Source: Clostridia bacterium (GTDB lineage Bacteria; Bacillota; Clostridia; Oscillospirales; Acutalibacteraceae). From it: 64,000 nt of DNA. Under the pieces are notes generated by a model, which saw only the letters and a list, made by a program, of their open reading frames with translations, did not search any database and was not told the origin of the DNA. The number at the start of each line of letters is the position of its first letter. Within the stretch, counting starts at the first letter, position 1. The stretch spans positions 1 through 64,000 of the forward strand of contig JAFQCH010000020.1 of the NCBI GenBank assembly GCA_017416485.1, written 5' to 3'. Positions 32,993-41,063 of this stretch are shown here, in pieces. The position numbers and the translations under genes are program-made.

Positions 32993-33400
32993 ATGAAAAA
33001 CGAATCAACACTCGGCGGCAGAATTGCTTATTACAGAAGATTGCATGCAATGACACAAGAGGAACTTGCAAACCGCCTGCACATTTCAGCACAAGCGGTT
33101 TCAAAATGGGAACAACAACTCACATCGCCTGATATTATGCTCTTACCTGCATTGGCAGATGTGTTTCATATTTCCATAGACGAACTGTTCGGAAAACAAG
33201 TGCATACAGAACCCGTTTTTTCACTCGTCAACGATGTGCCGTGGGATGATGACCGCAAAATAAGATTTGCGGTTTTTCAGGGCAAAAAACTGATGCAACA
33301 ATCCGAAAACGTGCTGTCTGACGGTACAAATACAATCAATGTTCATTTTGATTACGGATCGTATAAAATCAACGGTATCTGTAAATTAAACAAAGAATAA
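32993..33400 (+). CDS. XRE-family transcriptional regulator
   Basis: 135 residues. The N-terminal helix-turn-helix LGGRIAYYRRLHAMTQEELANRLHISAQAVSKWEQQLTSPDIMLLPALADVFHISIDELFG is the common Firmicutes Cro/CI type. The C-terminal 65 residues form a small beta-rich domain (VPWDDDRKIRFAVFQGKKLM, FDYGSYKINGICKLNKE) of a type seen in regulators of surface or stress genes. Start taken at 32993, with AAGGA seven bases upstream. The target is not evident. Confidence 0.88.
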   Translation: MKNESTLGGRIAYYRRLHAMTQEELANRLHISAQAVSKWEQQLTSPDIMLLPALADVFHISIDELFGKQVHTEPVFSLVNDVPWDDDRKIRFAVFQGKKLMQQSENVLSDGTNTINVHFDYGSYKINGICKLNKE

Positions 33401-33517
33401 CAGGAGCAAGCTATTTACAATTTTCTCTTATATGTGATATAATTTTTCACACATAAGCCTTAAAAAAAATCATCATTGACTATTCGGCTGATTGCGAAAA
33501 AGCGGAATAAAATTTTC

Positions 33518-33550
33518 AAGGAGCTGTTTTTGCAGCTCCTTGTGTTTTTA
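33518..33550. terminator. bidirectional terminator
   Basis: AAGGAGCTG pairs perfectly with CAGCTCCTT; T-rich flanks on both sides. It serves the convergent XRE and 356-aa genes. Confidence 0.88.
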
Positions 33551-33554
33551 TATA

Positions 33555-34625
33555 TTATTGTGTTTCCCCAACCGACTGATAAACCAAAGGATTCTCATAA
33601 TCGGCGTAGTCCTTTTTTTCATTCTGCGGATCGGTGCAATTGGCTTTCAGCCACATATAACGTGTACCGTCGGGTGTTTCATAGATGTAGCAATCGTAAT
33701 TATCCATATCATATTCCCCGTCAGCCAACGGATAAAATGCATCGTAATTTTCTAAAAATGTTTTTTCGGCATCTGACGGCAAGCCGCCGTCGATCTTTAT
33801 GAATGTTTCATCAAAACAGACCACACGGCTGAAGTCTTCGGCAATGAGTACTTCGGGTTCGCTTGTGATCCCCCACCAACAAATACCGCCGATGATAAGC
33901 AAAACGAGCAAGCCTTTTACGAGCGACGGCAGACAGCCTTTTTTCTTTTCTTTTTGCTCCGCATGCTCCGCTTTTTCGGATAGAATTCTTGCTCTTTCGG
34001 GGGCAGTTTTTTTATAAAGCCCCGTCAGCAGTTGCTTTATATAAAAATGAGTTGCAAAAAAGCGAATGGAAAAATATTCGGGAATAAACAAGAATAGATC
34101 AATGAAAAATGTTCCCCAATTCAGAAACAGCAATAAATTCCGCATCAGTTTCAGATACTGCTTGCGATTGACGGCATCTGCTTCGCGCACGGTAATCTGC
34201 CCGCCTGCCGTTTCTGCACGCGCAAACACATATACAACAGGGGCAAGGTCAAGAAAATCCGCTAATTTTCCGTCACAGACAGCATACATTCCCTCCTGCA
34301 ATTCAACAACCGTATTCTGCAATCCGTTACAGGTGATTTCATAGTGAACGGATATATTCAGCACCGCTTGCGGCAGTTTTTCGGCAACCTTTTTGCTCAG
34401 TTTTGCAAGCAGTTTATCCTTAAAACGACTGCATTCACCGCTTTCATCTGTTTCTTCGGCGGCTTGTATCAGTTCCGAAAAAGCGGACGTTTCGGCAACA
34501 AAGGTAAGTTTTTCATTGCGGCAAAACACATCGACAGCAGAAGCAGGATTGATAACATACTTCTTGTCTTCAACAGTAATGTGCATTTTTTCACTTGTAC
34601 TGTTGTTTTTGAAAGTTATGTACAT
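33555..34625 (-). CDS. hypothetical membrane protein, 356 aa
   Basis: Not recognised. The N-terminal 150 residues are a soluble domain with beta character. A hydrophobic region around 170-205 (LMRNLLLFLNWGTFFIDLFLFIPEYFSIRFF) and a clear helix near 235-255 (LVKGLLVLLIIGGICWWG) flank a charged cytoplasmic segment (PERARILSEKAEHAEQKEKKKG). The last 100 residues (VVCFDETFIKIDGGLPSD...YDMDNYDCYIYETPDGTRYMWLKANC) would lie on the other side. AGGGGAG precedes ATG. It stands alone, and the function cannot be inferred. Confidence 0.75.
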   Translation of the reverse strand: MYITFKNNSTSEKMHITVEDKKYVINPASAVDVFCRNEKLTFVAETSAFSELIQAAEETDESGECSRFKDKLLAKLSKKVAEKLPQAVLNISVHYEITCNGLQNTVVELQEGMYAVCDGKLADFLDLAPVVYVFARAETAGGQITVREADAVNRKQYLKLMRNLLLFLNWGTFFIDLFLFIPEYFSIRFFATHFYIKQLLTGLYKKTAPERARILSEKAEHAEQKEKKKGCLPSLVKGLLVLLIIGGICWWGITSEPEVLIAEDFSRVVCFDETFIKIDGGLPSDAEKTFLENYDAFYPLADGEYDMDNYDCYIYETPDGTRYMWLKANCTDPQNEKKDYADYENPLVYQSVGETQ

Positions 34626-34701
34626 GCTTATCTCCCCTTTTCTTTTATTTCATTTTATCACAAATAAAAAAATTTATCAACAATTTCAGATGATTCGTTT
34701 G

Positions 34702-34730
34702 TTGCATACAGGAACCTGCTATGTTATAAT
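34702..34730 (+). promoter_or_regulatory. promoter of the AKR-Gfo/Idh operon
   Basis: TTGCAT, 17 bases, TATAAT, 51 bases before the start. Confidence 0.75.
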
Positions 34731-34781
34731 GATTTTAAATGTTCCCGAGCAGAAAATTACGAGCAGATAAGGAGAAAGAAA

Positions 34782-35693
34782 ATGTATAAAATCGAACTCG
34801 GAAAAAGCGGTCTGCAGGTGCCGACGGTGGCGGTTGGCTGTATGCGTATCAGCGGGATGAACGAAAAAGAGGTTTCGGCATTCGTGAACACGGCACTTGA
34901 AAACGGTGCAAACTTTTTTGACCATGCCGATATTTACGGCGGCGGGAAGAGTGAGGTTGTGTTCGGCAAAGCAGTATCCCCCTCCCTGCGCGATAAAGTT
35001 CTGATTCAGACGAAATGCGGCATCCGTCCGGGACAGTTTGATTTTTCTTACGAACATATCACCGCATCCGTGGACGGCAGTCTGAAACGGCTCGGCACGG
35101 ACTACATTGATGTTCTGCTGTTGCACCGTCCCGATGCACTGATGGAGCCCGAAGAAGCGGCACGGGCATTCGATGACCTGAAAACCGCAGGCAAAGTCCG
35201 TCATTTCGGCGTTTCCAATCAGAATCCGTATCAGATGCAGTTGCTGCAATCCTGCATGAGTATGCCGCTTTGTGTCAATCAGTTGCAATTTTCAATCACG
35301 CATGCACCGATGATTCAGGCAGGGCTCAATGTGAATATGTATAATGATTCAGCGGTTAATCGTGACGGCGGCGTGCTTGACTTCTGCAGACTGCACAAAA
35401 TCACCATTCAGCCGTGGTCTCCGATGCAGTACGGTTTCTTTGAGGGTTGTTTCATTGATAATGACAAGTTCCCCGCACTGAATGCAACATTGGAACAGAT
35501 CGGCGAAAAATACAACGTATCCAAAACGACCGTTGCTTTTGCATGGATTCTGCGCCATCCCGCCAAAATGCAACCCATCACGGGAACGACCAATCTGCAG
35601 CGATTGAAAGATTGCATCAAAGCGACCGACATCCGCCTGACCCGCGAAGAATGGTATGAAATATACCGTGCGGCGGGCAACGTTTTGCCGTAA
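34782..35693 (+). CDS. aldo/keto reductase (YdhF-like)
   Basis: 303 residues. An NADP(H)-dependent TIM-barrel oxidoreductase. The catalytic tetrad is readable: Asp and Tyr in FFDHADIYGGGKSE, Lys in VLIQTKCGI, His in VLLLHRPDAL. The cofactor-binding end PITGTTNLQRLKDCIKATDIRLTREEWYEIYRAAG is typical of the YdhF branch. The substrate is unknown. AAGGAG precedes ATG. The Gfo/Idh/MocA gene starts 12 bases after the stop, so both probably act on one sugar-derived carbonyl compound. Confidence 0.93.
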   Translation: MYKIELGKSGLQVPTVAVGCMRISGMNEKEVSAFVNTALENGANFFDHADIYGGGKSEVVFGKAVSPSLRDKVLIQTKCGIRPGQFDFSYEHITASVDGSLKRLGTDYIDVLLLHRPDALMEPEEAARAFDDLKTAGKVRHFGVSNQNPYQMQLLQSCMSMPLCVNQLQFSITHAPMIQAGLNVNMYNDSAVNRDGGVLDFCRLHKITIQPWSPMQYGFFEGCFIDNDKFPALNATLEQIGEKYNVSKTTVAFAWILRHPAKMQPITGTTNLQRLKDCIKATDIRLTREEWYEIYRAAGNVLP

Positions 35694-35705
35694 AGGAGTA
35701 TCGCG

Positions 35706-36695
35706 ATGCGTAATAAAATCAGATTCGGCATTGTGGGCACGGGCGGTATTGCACACCGCTTTGCCCAGGTGATTCAGAATGTAAGCAATGCACAGCTTAT
35801 TGCCGTGGCATCCAGAACACAGGAAAATGCAGACAAATTTGCAGAAGAATTCAGTATTCCCCATGCATTCGGCAGTTATGAAGCCATGGCACAATCCGAT
35901 TTGATTGATGCCGCTTACATTGCAGTTCCCCATTCGGGGCACTGCGAATGCTCCGTTCTTATGATGAATCACGGCAAACATGTCATCAGTGAAAAACCGA
36001 TGGCGGTCAATGAAAAGCAGGCAACCGAAATGTTTGCTTGTGCAAAAAAGAACAATGTGCTTCTGATGGAAGCGATGTGGGCAAGACTTGTGCCGGGTAC
36101 AATCAAATTGCTCGAAATTGTCAACAGCGGTACACTGGGTGAAATCAAAGGCATCGAAGGCAAATTCTGCTACACAATGGACGAAGACGAAATGGACCAT
36201 CATGTTTTCAAAAATGAAAACGGCGGCGGTTCCCTGTTGGATGTCGGTGTATACGGGCTGAATTTCGCAAGCTGGTATCTCGGCAAAGATGTGACCGATA
36301 TAAAAGCCATGTGTAATCCCATCGGCGATGTGGATGATCATACCTGTGTTCTGCTGAAATATGCAAACGGCGGCATTGCAGATATTTCCAGTGCACTTAT
36401 GCTTCGCAAACCGAACGAAGGATATGTGTACGGCACAAAGGGGTATGCTCGCGTGGAACGTTTTTATGCCCCGCAGAAAATTGAACTGCACCTGAACGAC
36501 GGCATCAATGAAGTCATAGAAACACCCTATGCGGGCAACGGATTTGAAGAACAGATTGCACATTTCAGCGAATGTGTGCAGAACGGGCTGCAAGAAAGTC
36601 CGATCAACACCCATGAACAGACCTTGTTCATCACCCGTCAGATGGATGCAATCCGAAAGTTAATCGGTATTACCTATCCGCAGGATGAAGCATAA
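35706..36695 (+). CDS. Gfo/Idh/MocA-family oxidoreductase
   Basis: 329 residues. N-terminal Rossmann fold with FGIVGTGGIAHRFAQVI (GxGxxA), then the conserved E-K-P motif VISEKPMAVN near residue 98 whose Lys is catalytic in the family. The C-terminal alpha/beta domain has GGGSLLDVGVYGLNFASWYLG, with the His-containing motif replaced by a VYGLN version, as in dimeric dihydrodiol dehydrogenase-like members. It oxidises or reduces a sugar or polyol with NAD(P). Second gene of an operon with an aldo/keto reductase; a terminator follows. Confidence 0.92.
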   Translation: MRNKIRFGIVGTGGIAHRFAQVIQNVSNAQLIAVASRTQENADKFAEEFSIPHAFGSYEAMAQSDLIDAAYIAVPHSGHCECSVLMMNHGKHVISEKPMAVNEKQATEMFACAKKNNVLLMEAMWARLVPGTIKLLEIVNSGTLGEIKGIEGKFCYTMDEDEMDHHVFKNENGGGSLLDVGVYGLNFASWYLGKDVTDIKAMCNPIGDVDDHTCVLLKYANGGIADISSALMLRKPNEGYVYGTKGYARVERFYAPQKIELHLNDGINEVIETPYAGNGFEEQIAHFSECVQNGLQESPINTHEQTLFITRQMDAIRKLIGITYPQDEA

Positions 36696-36702
36696 AAAAA
36701 TG

Positions 36703-36727
36703 AGCACCACCTTGCGGTGGTGCTTTG
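36703..36727. terminator. bidirectional terminator
   Basis: AGCACCACC, loop TTGC, GGTGGTGCT, then TTTG. It lies between convergent genes. Confidence 0.75.
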
Positions 36728-36742
36728 GCTTTGCTATATATA

Positions 36743-37639
36743 TCAGTATGTGTATCGGAAGTCTTCGATCCATTCGCCTTTGACAAAATTTCTGGCTCTG
36801 ACCACGACTTCGTCTTCATACACTTCCACGACGATGCCGTCGCCTGCTTCATAGTCAACCGCTTCGGTACAACGCGGCAGGTTGATGCAGTCAATGCCGT
36901 AGGAATTGTAGAAATTGTCGGCGCCCAACTCATCATGAATATGGCCGTGTATAAACAGTTCGGTGTTGTATTCTTTGAGCAGATTGGCAAGTCTTGAGGG
37001 ATCGTTGTCTTTGAGGTAACGAAGCGGGTAGTGATTGAAAACAAAAACAGGCGCATCGACGGCATCGGCTTCTTTGAGCACACTTTCGAGCCATGCAAAC
37101 TGTTCTTCGCTCATACGGAAGTCCCATGTTGTGGTATCTTCAGAGGTTAGCATAATCATATAACAGCCGTCGATGACTCTGTAATAATAATCTGCTTCAA
37201 TCTGATTGCCGAGATAAAAAGCATTGTTGAAAATGAATTTTTCACGAAGTTTTTCATAGTCACCGTTACTGTTACCGAGATCATGGTTCCCTGTCAGCAC
37301 AAGGTTGTGTTCGGCAGGCTTCACGGCACGGACTGCGGAATAGAAGAAGAAATCTTCAAGCACCTGCCCGTTCATGACATTGTCGCCCGTATAAACAACA
37401 GTGCTGATATCCTGCCCTGCCTTGATGCCGTGCAGAACATCGCTTAAGTTCTGATAGGGCGTGGGGTTGTTGGTTTCCACATGAATGTCAGACACCGCAA
37501 CAAAACTTGTGATGAGGTCTTCGGGGTTTTCTGCAGTGTACTCTACACCTTTGTTTCCGAAGGGCACAATCATCATAACAAGCACCATAAAGGTTGCAAA
37601 AAGATCCTTGAGATAGGTTGCAATGGTTTTGATATCCAT
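36743..37639 (-). CDS. calcineurin-like metallophosphoesterase, membrane-anchored
   Basis: 298 residues. An N-terminal hydrophobic helix (LKDLFATFMVLVMMIVPFG) anchors an exported phosphoesterase domain. All metal motifs are present in order: VAVSDIHVE (DxH), VYTGDNVMNG (GDxx), LVLTGNHDLGN (GNHD), FNHYP and FIHGHIHDE (GHxH). The substrate is unknown. The start at MDIKTI is chosen because AAGGAA lies before it; twenty codons of open frame upstream lack a site. Divergent or unlinked to its neighbours. Confidence 0.88.
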   Translation of the reverse strand: MDIKTIATYLKDLFATFMVLVMMIVPFGNKGVEYTAENPEDLITSFVAVSDIHVETNNPTPYQNLSDVLHGIKAGQDISTVVYTGDNVMNGQVLEDFFFYSAVRAVKPAEHNLVLTGNHDLGNSNGDYEKLREKFIFNNAFYLGNQIEADYYYRVIDGCYMIMLTSEDTTTWDFRMSEEQFAWLESVLKEADAVDAPVFVFNHYPLRYLKDNDPSRLANLLKEYNTELFIHGHIHDELGADNFYNSYGIDCINLPRCTEAVDYEAGDGIVVEVYEDEVVVRARNFVKGEWIEDFRYTY

Positions 37640-37722
37640 ACAATTTCCTTCTTTCTTCTGTTTTGTAATTATTATACACAAACACAAAAACAAATGCAAG
37701 GTGTTTTTGCAGTTCGTTTGTT

Positions 37723-38091
37723 TTAGCGAAACTCAAGTTCAACAGGAAAAAATTCAAGCACAAAATGCGTGTCCTTTATACCCGTATCGGGATATGAAGT
37801 TGCCGCACGAAAAGAAACTTCACCGATTTTATGTGCATATTCCCGTTCACAATTTCCGAACACAACATATTGGCAAGCACAATACAGTATTTTTCCGTTT
37901 TCATCCGGTTCAAGCGGCGAAGTTTCAAAAGGTTTTTCAATATCAATGCCCAGTGAATCCAGATAGGTTGATATGTTCGGATATGACGACTTTATCTGCT
38001 GTCGGAAAATGCGGCAATAACTGCAATCACACAAATCCGATTCCGATATTGCATTATAATAATTTTTTGTTTTGGCAATATTTATGTTCAT
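37723..38091 (-). CDS. hypothetical cysteine-rich small protein, 122 aa
   Basis: Not recognised. Soluble. The motif LCDCSYCRIFRQQI near residue 20 has C-x-C-x2-C, and YCACQYVVFGNCERE adds three more cysteines, so a zinc or iron-sulfur site is possible. The rest is mixed (SYPNISTYLDSLGIDIEKPFET, THFVLEFFPVELEFR). The ribosome site is weak (GGATG). The codon pattern is like that of its neighbours and the frame is closed by a normal stop, so I consider it a real gene. Confidence 0.65.
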   Translation of the reverse strand: MNINIAKTKNYYNAISESDLCDCSYCRIFRQQIKSSYPNISTYLDSLGIDIEKPFETSPLEPDENGKILYCACQYVVFGNCEREYAHKIGEVSFRAATSYPDTGIKDTHFVLEFFPVELEFR

Positions 38092-38199
38092 ATATTCACA
38101 TCCGAATTGTTTTTTAAGGAAAAAATAATGGTTTTATTATACAATAATGTTTATCGGATTGCAACACACCGTAATATTGAAGAAAAAAGGGTGAACAGG

Positions 38200-38652
38200 A
38201 TGACAAAAAAGAATGTAAGTTCACGCACCAAAATACTGCAGTTTTTCGGTGTGGCACTGGTGTATTGCCTGTGCTCATTGTCTGTATTTTCACATCGCGA
38301 TCTGATTTGGTTGTTTTTCATTGCTTTGTCCTTTGCATTTGAGTTTTTTATCAATCGCAAATTCAACACACCGCATTATATTTTTATGCTGGCAAGTCTT
38401 GCACCTGTTGTTTTGTACATAATCATATTCAGGCTTGACCCGGTCATCAACATTCATGCGACCGAGTGGTCATTTATCTTTGCCGCAATCAGGATTTTTC
38501 TTTCATTGATTGATTTTATAAGAACAAAGAAATATTTTTTTATTCCGATCAGCATTCTTGTACCTGTGGGACTGATTTGGTTTTCAACAATTGTATGGGA
38601 CTATCAGTATGTGATTCTTCGTGAGATGGGATTTGATTTGCATCCCGGCTAA
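38200..38652 (+). CDS. hypothetical small integral membrane protein, 150 aa
   Basis: About 150 residues, nearly all hydrophobic with four predicted membrane helices (VALVYCLCSLSVF, LIWLFFIALSFAFEFFI, IFMLASLAPVVLYIIIF, FFIPISILVPVGLIWFSTIVW). No family recognised. AAAAAGGGTGAACAGG precedes the chosen ATG; an in-frame start 31 codons upstream has no site. It lies next to the tRNA-Arg repeat region, where cargo would be expected (inference). Confidence 0.65.
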   Translation: MTKKNVSSRTKILQFFGVALVYCLCSLSVFSHRDLIWLFFIALSFAFEFFINRKFNTPHYIFMLASLAPVVLYIIIFRLDPVINIHATEWSFIFAAIRIFLSLIDFIRTKKYFFIPISILVPVGLIWFSTIVWDYQYVILREMGFDLHPG

Positions 38653-38677
38653 AAAACATTGTTTTCTTCACGGAAAA

Positions 38678-38700
38678 ACCCTCTCAGGGTTCGAGTCCCT
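38678..38700 (-). repeat. second inverted T-arm copy with terminator, tRNA-Arg locus
   Basis: On the minus strand AGGGACTCGAACCC is the reverse complement of the tRNA-Arg T-arm GGGTTCGAGTCCCT. It is followed by the hairpin ACCC-TGAGA-GGGT and TTTTT. It occupies the place where a second structured element would start, by comparison with tRNA-Trp. Confidence 0.7.
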
Positions 38701-38719
38701 TATTTAAAGAGTGCCAAAA

Positions 38720-38741
38720 ACAAACACCACCTTTTGAGGTG
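38720..38741 (-). terminator. terminator after the tRNA-Arg 3' copy
   Basis: CACCTCAAAAGGTG hairpin followed by GTTTGTTTTT on the minus strand. It occupies the same place as terminator copy 2 at the tRNA-Trp locus. Confidence 0.7.
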
Positions 38742-38758
38742 CGCTTGCAGGGACTCGA
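38741..38758 (-). repeat. direct copy of the tRNA-Arg 3' end
   Basis: TCGAGTCCCTGCAAGCGC on the minus strand is identical to the T-loop to acceptor end of the tRNA-Arg gene at 38891. Confidence 0.9.
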
Positions 38759-38841
38759 CTCTCGCGCTGCTGCGCTCGGTCAGGCGCGGCTCTGACAGTC
38801 CACCGGACTGTCATTCACTCCCGCGCCGCTTCGAGTCCCTG
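38748..38841 (-). repeat. tRNA-end structured element, copy 3 (tRNA-Arg locus)
   Basis: The 72-base core (38759-38830) differs from the tRNA-Trp copy only at some stem and loop bases. The outer arms are CAGGGACTCGA and TCGAGTCCCTG, the T-loop/T-stem of tRNA-Arg, not of tRNA-Trp. The inner hairpin is TGACAGTCC/GGACTGTCA, with three base pairs changed on both sides relative to tRNA-Trp. The small hairpin is GCGC-AGCA-GCGC, with one pair changed on both sides. Confidence 0.88.
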
Positions 38842-38862
38842 TTTTAGAATGCCAAAAAGAAA

Positions 38863-38885
38863 AAACCACCGCAAGGGTGGTTTTT
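38863..38885. terminator. tRNA-Arg terminator
   Basis: ACCACC pairs with GGTGGT around CTTGC, with T runs on both strands. It lies just after the tRNA-Arg CCA end on the minus strand. Confidence 0.85.
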
Positions 38886-38890
38886 CTTTT

Positions 38891-38967
38891 TGGCGCGCTT
38901 GCAGGGACTCGAACCCCGGACCTACTGCTTAGAAGGCAGTTGCTCTATCCACCTGAGCTACAAACGC
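38891..38967 (-). tRNA. tRNA-Arg (TCT)
   Basis: Acceptor GCGTTTG pairs with CAAGCGC, anticodon stem CTGCC/AGCAG-type with loop TTCTAAG (anticodon TCT), T-arm GGGG-TTCGAGT-CCC, discriminator G and encoded CCA. Confidence 0.93.
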
Positions 38968-38976
38968 AGATTAACT

Positions 38977-39050
38977 TGGAGCGGGTGATGGGAATCGAAC
39001 CCACACAACCAGCTTGGAAGGCTGGGATTCTACCATTGAACTACACCCGC
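38977..39050 (-). tRNA. tRNA-Gly (TCC)
   Basis: Acceptor GCGGGTG pairs with CACCCGC, anticodon loop CTTCCAA (anticodon TCC), T-arm TTCGATT, CCA encoded. Transcribed before tRNA-Arg, 9 bases apart. Confidence 0.94.
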
Positions 39051-39109
39051 ACAGCACAAGTATTTTAGCACTATGCAACGCATTTGTCAAGATAAAATTA
39101 AATTGTTTT

Positions 39110-39682
39110 TTAATTTTTTTCAAAATCAATCGTATATACAAGTGCGAAAAGAATTTTATGACTCAATGTAAAACCATATTTATTATAAAACTGCGGGCCT
39201 TTTTTGTTACCCGTATCGGTAATGAGAAACAGACCTTTGCATTTTTGCTCTTTGAGTGCGGCAAGCAAGGTATTGACAAGCTGTGTGCCCAGTCCCATAC
39301 GCTGATGCGATTCGAGAATATCAATGTGCATGTGCGCAGGGCGTTTGACGGAAAGCAGACAGAACACCGCAAATTCAGCCATTGCACCGAGCGCATCGCC
39401 GGGAGCCGTTTTGAACAGCGGCAGAATGTGCTTTTTAAGGGCATTTCTGCAATAGGCTTTGGTGTCGGGTGCGCAGAGGATATAGCCGATTACGCCTTTT
39501 TCGTCATCCTCGGCCACAAAGCATATATTTTCATTGAAATCCACATAAGAATCGCTGTAGATGCAGGACAGTGCTTTGCGTTGTTTTTCGGTTTTTACCC
39601 GTTCGGGTGCGGCGGTGGCAATGCAGATGTGCTGACATGCTTCGCGGTCTTCGGGTTTGTATTTTCTTATGATAACTGCCAT
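39110..39682 (-). CDS. GNAT-family N-acetyltransferase
   Basis: 190 residues. VIIRKYKPEDREACQHICIATA is the usual GNAT N-terminus. The acetyl-CoA loop ILESHQRMGLGTQLVNTLLAALKEQKCKGLFLIT (Q-x2-G-x-G at about 135) and the late NKKGPQFYNKYGFTLSHKILF are clear. Substrate unknown; an amino sugar, peptide or small amine is possible. Start at MAVIIR with AGGGAAG upstream. Confidence 0.9.
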   Translation of the reverse strand: MAVIIRKYKPEDREACQHICIATAAPERVKTEKQRKALSCIYSDSYVDFNENICFVAEDDEKGVIGYILCAPDTKAYCRNALKKHILPLFKTAPGDALGAMAEFAVFCLLSVKRPAHMHIDILESHQRMGLGTQLVNTLLAALKEQKCKGLFLITDTGNKKGPQFYNKYGFTLSHKILFALVYTIDFEKN

Positions 39683-39739
39683 ATTTTTTCTTCCCTTTTT
39701 ATTAAAATTTCCAAAATGCAAATTGCGTTTAAATTTTTA

Positions 39740-39768
39740 TTGTCAGGCAAAATCTTTTGTGCTATAAT
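39740..39768 (+). promoter_or_regulatory. ddh promoter
   Basis: TTGTCA, 17 bases, TATAAT, 25 bases before the start. Confidence 0.75.
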
Positions 39769-39793
39769 TCATGGCAAAGGTTGGTGTTTTATT

Positions 39794-40774
39794 ATGATCA
39801 ATATTGCAATTTTCGGTTACGGCAATCTCGGCAAAGGCGTGGAAGCCGCAATCAGACAGAACGATGATATGGCACTGAAAGCCGTATTCACAAGAAGAAA
39901 TCCCGATAGTGTGCAGGTCAGAACCGATGTTCCCGTGTACCATGCCGATCAGCTTCTTGCAATGAAAGATGAAATCGACGTGCTGATTCTGTGCGGCGGC
40001 AGTGCAACAGACCTGCCCGAACAGACCCCGTATTACGCACAGTTCTTCAATGTGGTGGACAGTTTTGACAACCACGCAAACATTCCCGTGCATTTTGAGA
40101 ATGTCAACAAGAAAGCCCTTGCAGGCGGCAAGACCGCACTCATTTCCGCAGGCTGGGACCCGGGTATGTTCTCTGTGAACCGCCTGTATGCTTCCTGCAT
40201 TCAGCCCGAAGGCAAGAATTACACCTTCTGGGGCAGAGGGGTCAGTCAGGGTCATTCCGATGCAATCCGCCGTATTGAGGGTGTTGTTGATGCAAGGCAG
40301 TACACCGTTCCCGTGGAAGAAACCGTAAATACTGTCAGAAGCGGCGAACAGCCGACCCTGACCGCAAGACAGATGCACAAACGTGAATGTTTCGTTGTTG
40401 CCGCAGAGGGTGCAGACAAGGCTGCCATTGAAACGGCAATCAAGACCATGCCCAACTACTTTGAACCCTATGACACCACGGTGCATTTCATTTCTGCCGA
40501 AGAAATGAAAGCCGAGCACAGCGAGCTGCCGCACGGCGGTTTTGTGATCCGCAGCGGTGTAACGGGCCTCGATAAAGAACACAAGAACATTATTGAGTAC
40601 AAACTGACACTTGACAGCAACCCCGAATTCACTTCGAGCGTGCTCGTTGCAGGCGCAAGAGCCGTTTGCAGGCTCAACAAGGAAGGGCAGACAGGTTGCA
40701 AGACGATGTTTGACATTGCCCCCGCTTATTACTCTCCCCTGTCGGACGATGAACTTCGACATACAATGCTGTAA
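39794..40774 (+). CDS. ddh: meso-diaminopimelate D-dehydrogenase
   Basis: 326 residues, the usual size. It makes meso-diaminopimelate in one NADPH-dependent step from tetrahydrodipicolinate, for lysine and peptidoglycan. The Rossmann start INIAIFGYGNLGKGVEAAI, CGGSATDLPEQTPYYAQFFNVVDSFDNHANIPVHF and SAGWDPGMFSVNRLYA are Ddh signatures, as is FWGRGVSQGHSDAIRRIEGV. The frame remains open far upstream through the GNAT region, but the promoter position and the family N-terminus fix the start here. The ribosome site is unremarkable. This supports a meso-DAP cell wall. Confidence 0.95.
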   Translation: MINIAIFGYGNLGKGVEAAIRQNDDMALKAVFTRRNPDSVQVRTDVPVYHADQLLAMKDEIDVLILCGGSATDLPEQTPYYAQFFNVVDSFDNHANIPVHFENVNKKALAGGKTALISAGWDPGMFSVNRLYASCIQPEGKNYTFWGRGVSQGHSDAIRRIEGVVDARQYTVPVEETVNTVRSGEQPTLTARQMHKRECFVVAAEGADKAAIETAIKTMPNYFEPYDTTVHFISAEEMKAEHSELPHGGFVIRSGVTGLDKEHKNIIEYKLTLDSNPEFTSSVLVAGARAVCRLNKEGQTGCKTMFDIAPAYYSPLSDDELRHTML

Positions 40775-40780
40775 ACAGCG

Positions 40781-41027
40781 AATGCAAAATGCAAGAATGC
40801 AAAATGCAAAATTATCGGGTCGCTGTCGCTCCGATTATAGAATATAAATAATTTACAAAAAATAAACAACAATATCATTGAACATTTGCAAAATGTTTTA
40901 TGCAATATCCAAGGTGTTGAATCCGCACAATCCGATTATATTATAGAAAATAAAACCTTGAATTTTGTTTTTTATAATGGCAATGCCATTCCTTTAATTT
41001 TGCATTTTGCATTTTCCATTTTGCATT
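40781..41027. mobile_element. 247-bp MITE-like element with terminal inverted repeats
   Basis: The left end (40781-40814) is built of AATGCAAAATGC units ending GCAAAATTA. The right end (40995-41027) is its reverse complement with one substitution and one indel over 33-34 bases. The interior is AT-rich and codes for nothing. This is the form of a non-autonomous inverted-repeat element; the target-site duplication is not clear. It lies between the convergent ddh and DUF6807 genes. Confidence 0.7.
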
Positions 41028-41037
41028 TCTAATAAAA

Positions 41038-41062
41038 GAGGGGCTGGTTGCAGCCCTTCTTT
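41038..41062. terminator. terminator of the DUF6807 gene
   Basis: GGGCTG, loop GTTG, CAGCCC with T runs on both strands. Confidence 0.75.
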
Positions 41063-41063
41063 T

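Noticed and set aside
38659..38847. A 62-codon open frame on the plus strand
   Set aside because: It covers the structured element and tRNA-Arg end copy read backward. It is explained by the repeat, not by coding.
39014..39793. 260-codon N-terminal extension of ddh
   Set aside because: The extension is antisense to the GNAT gene and upstream of a good promoter. The Rossmann start at 39794 matches the family N-terminus.
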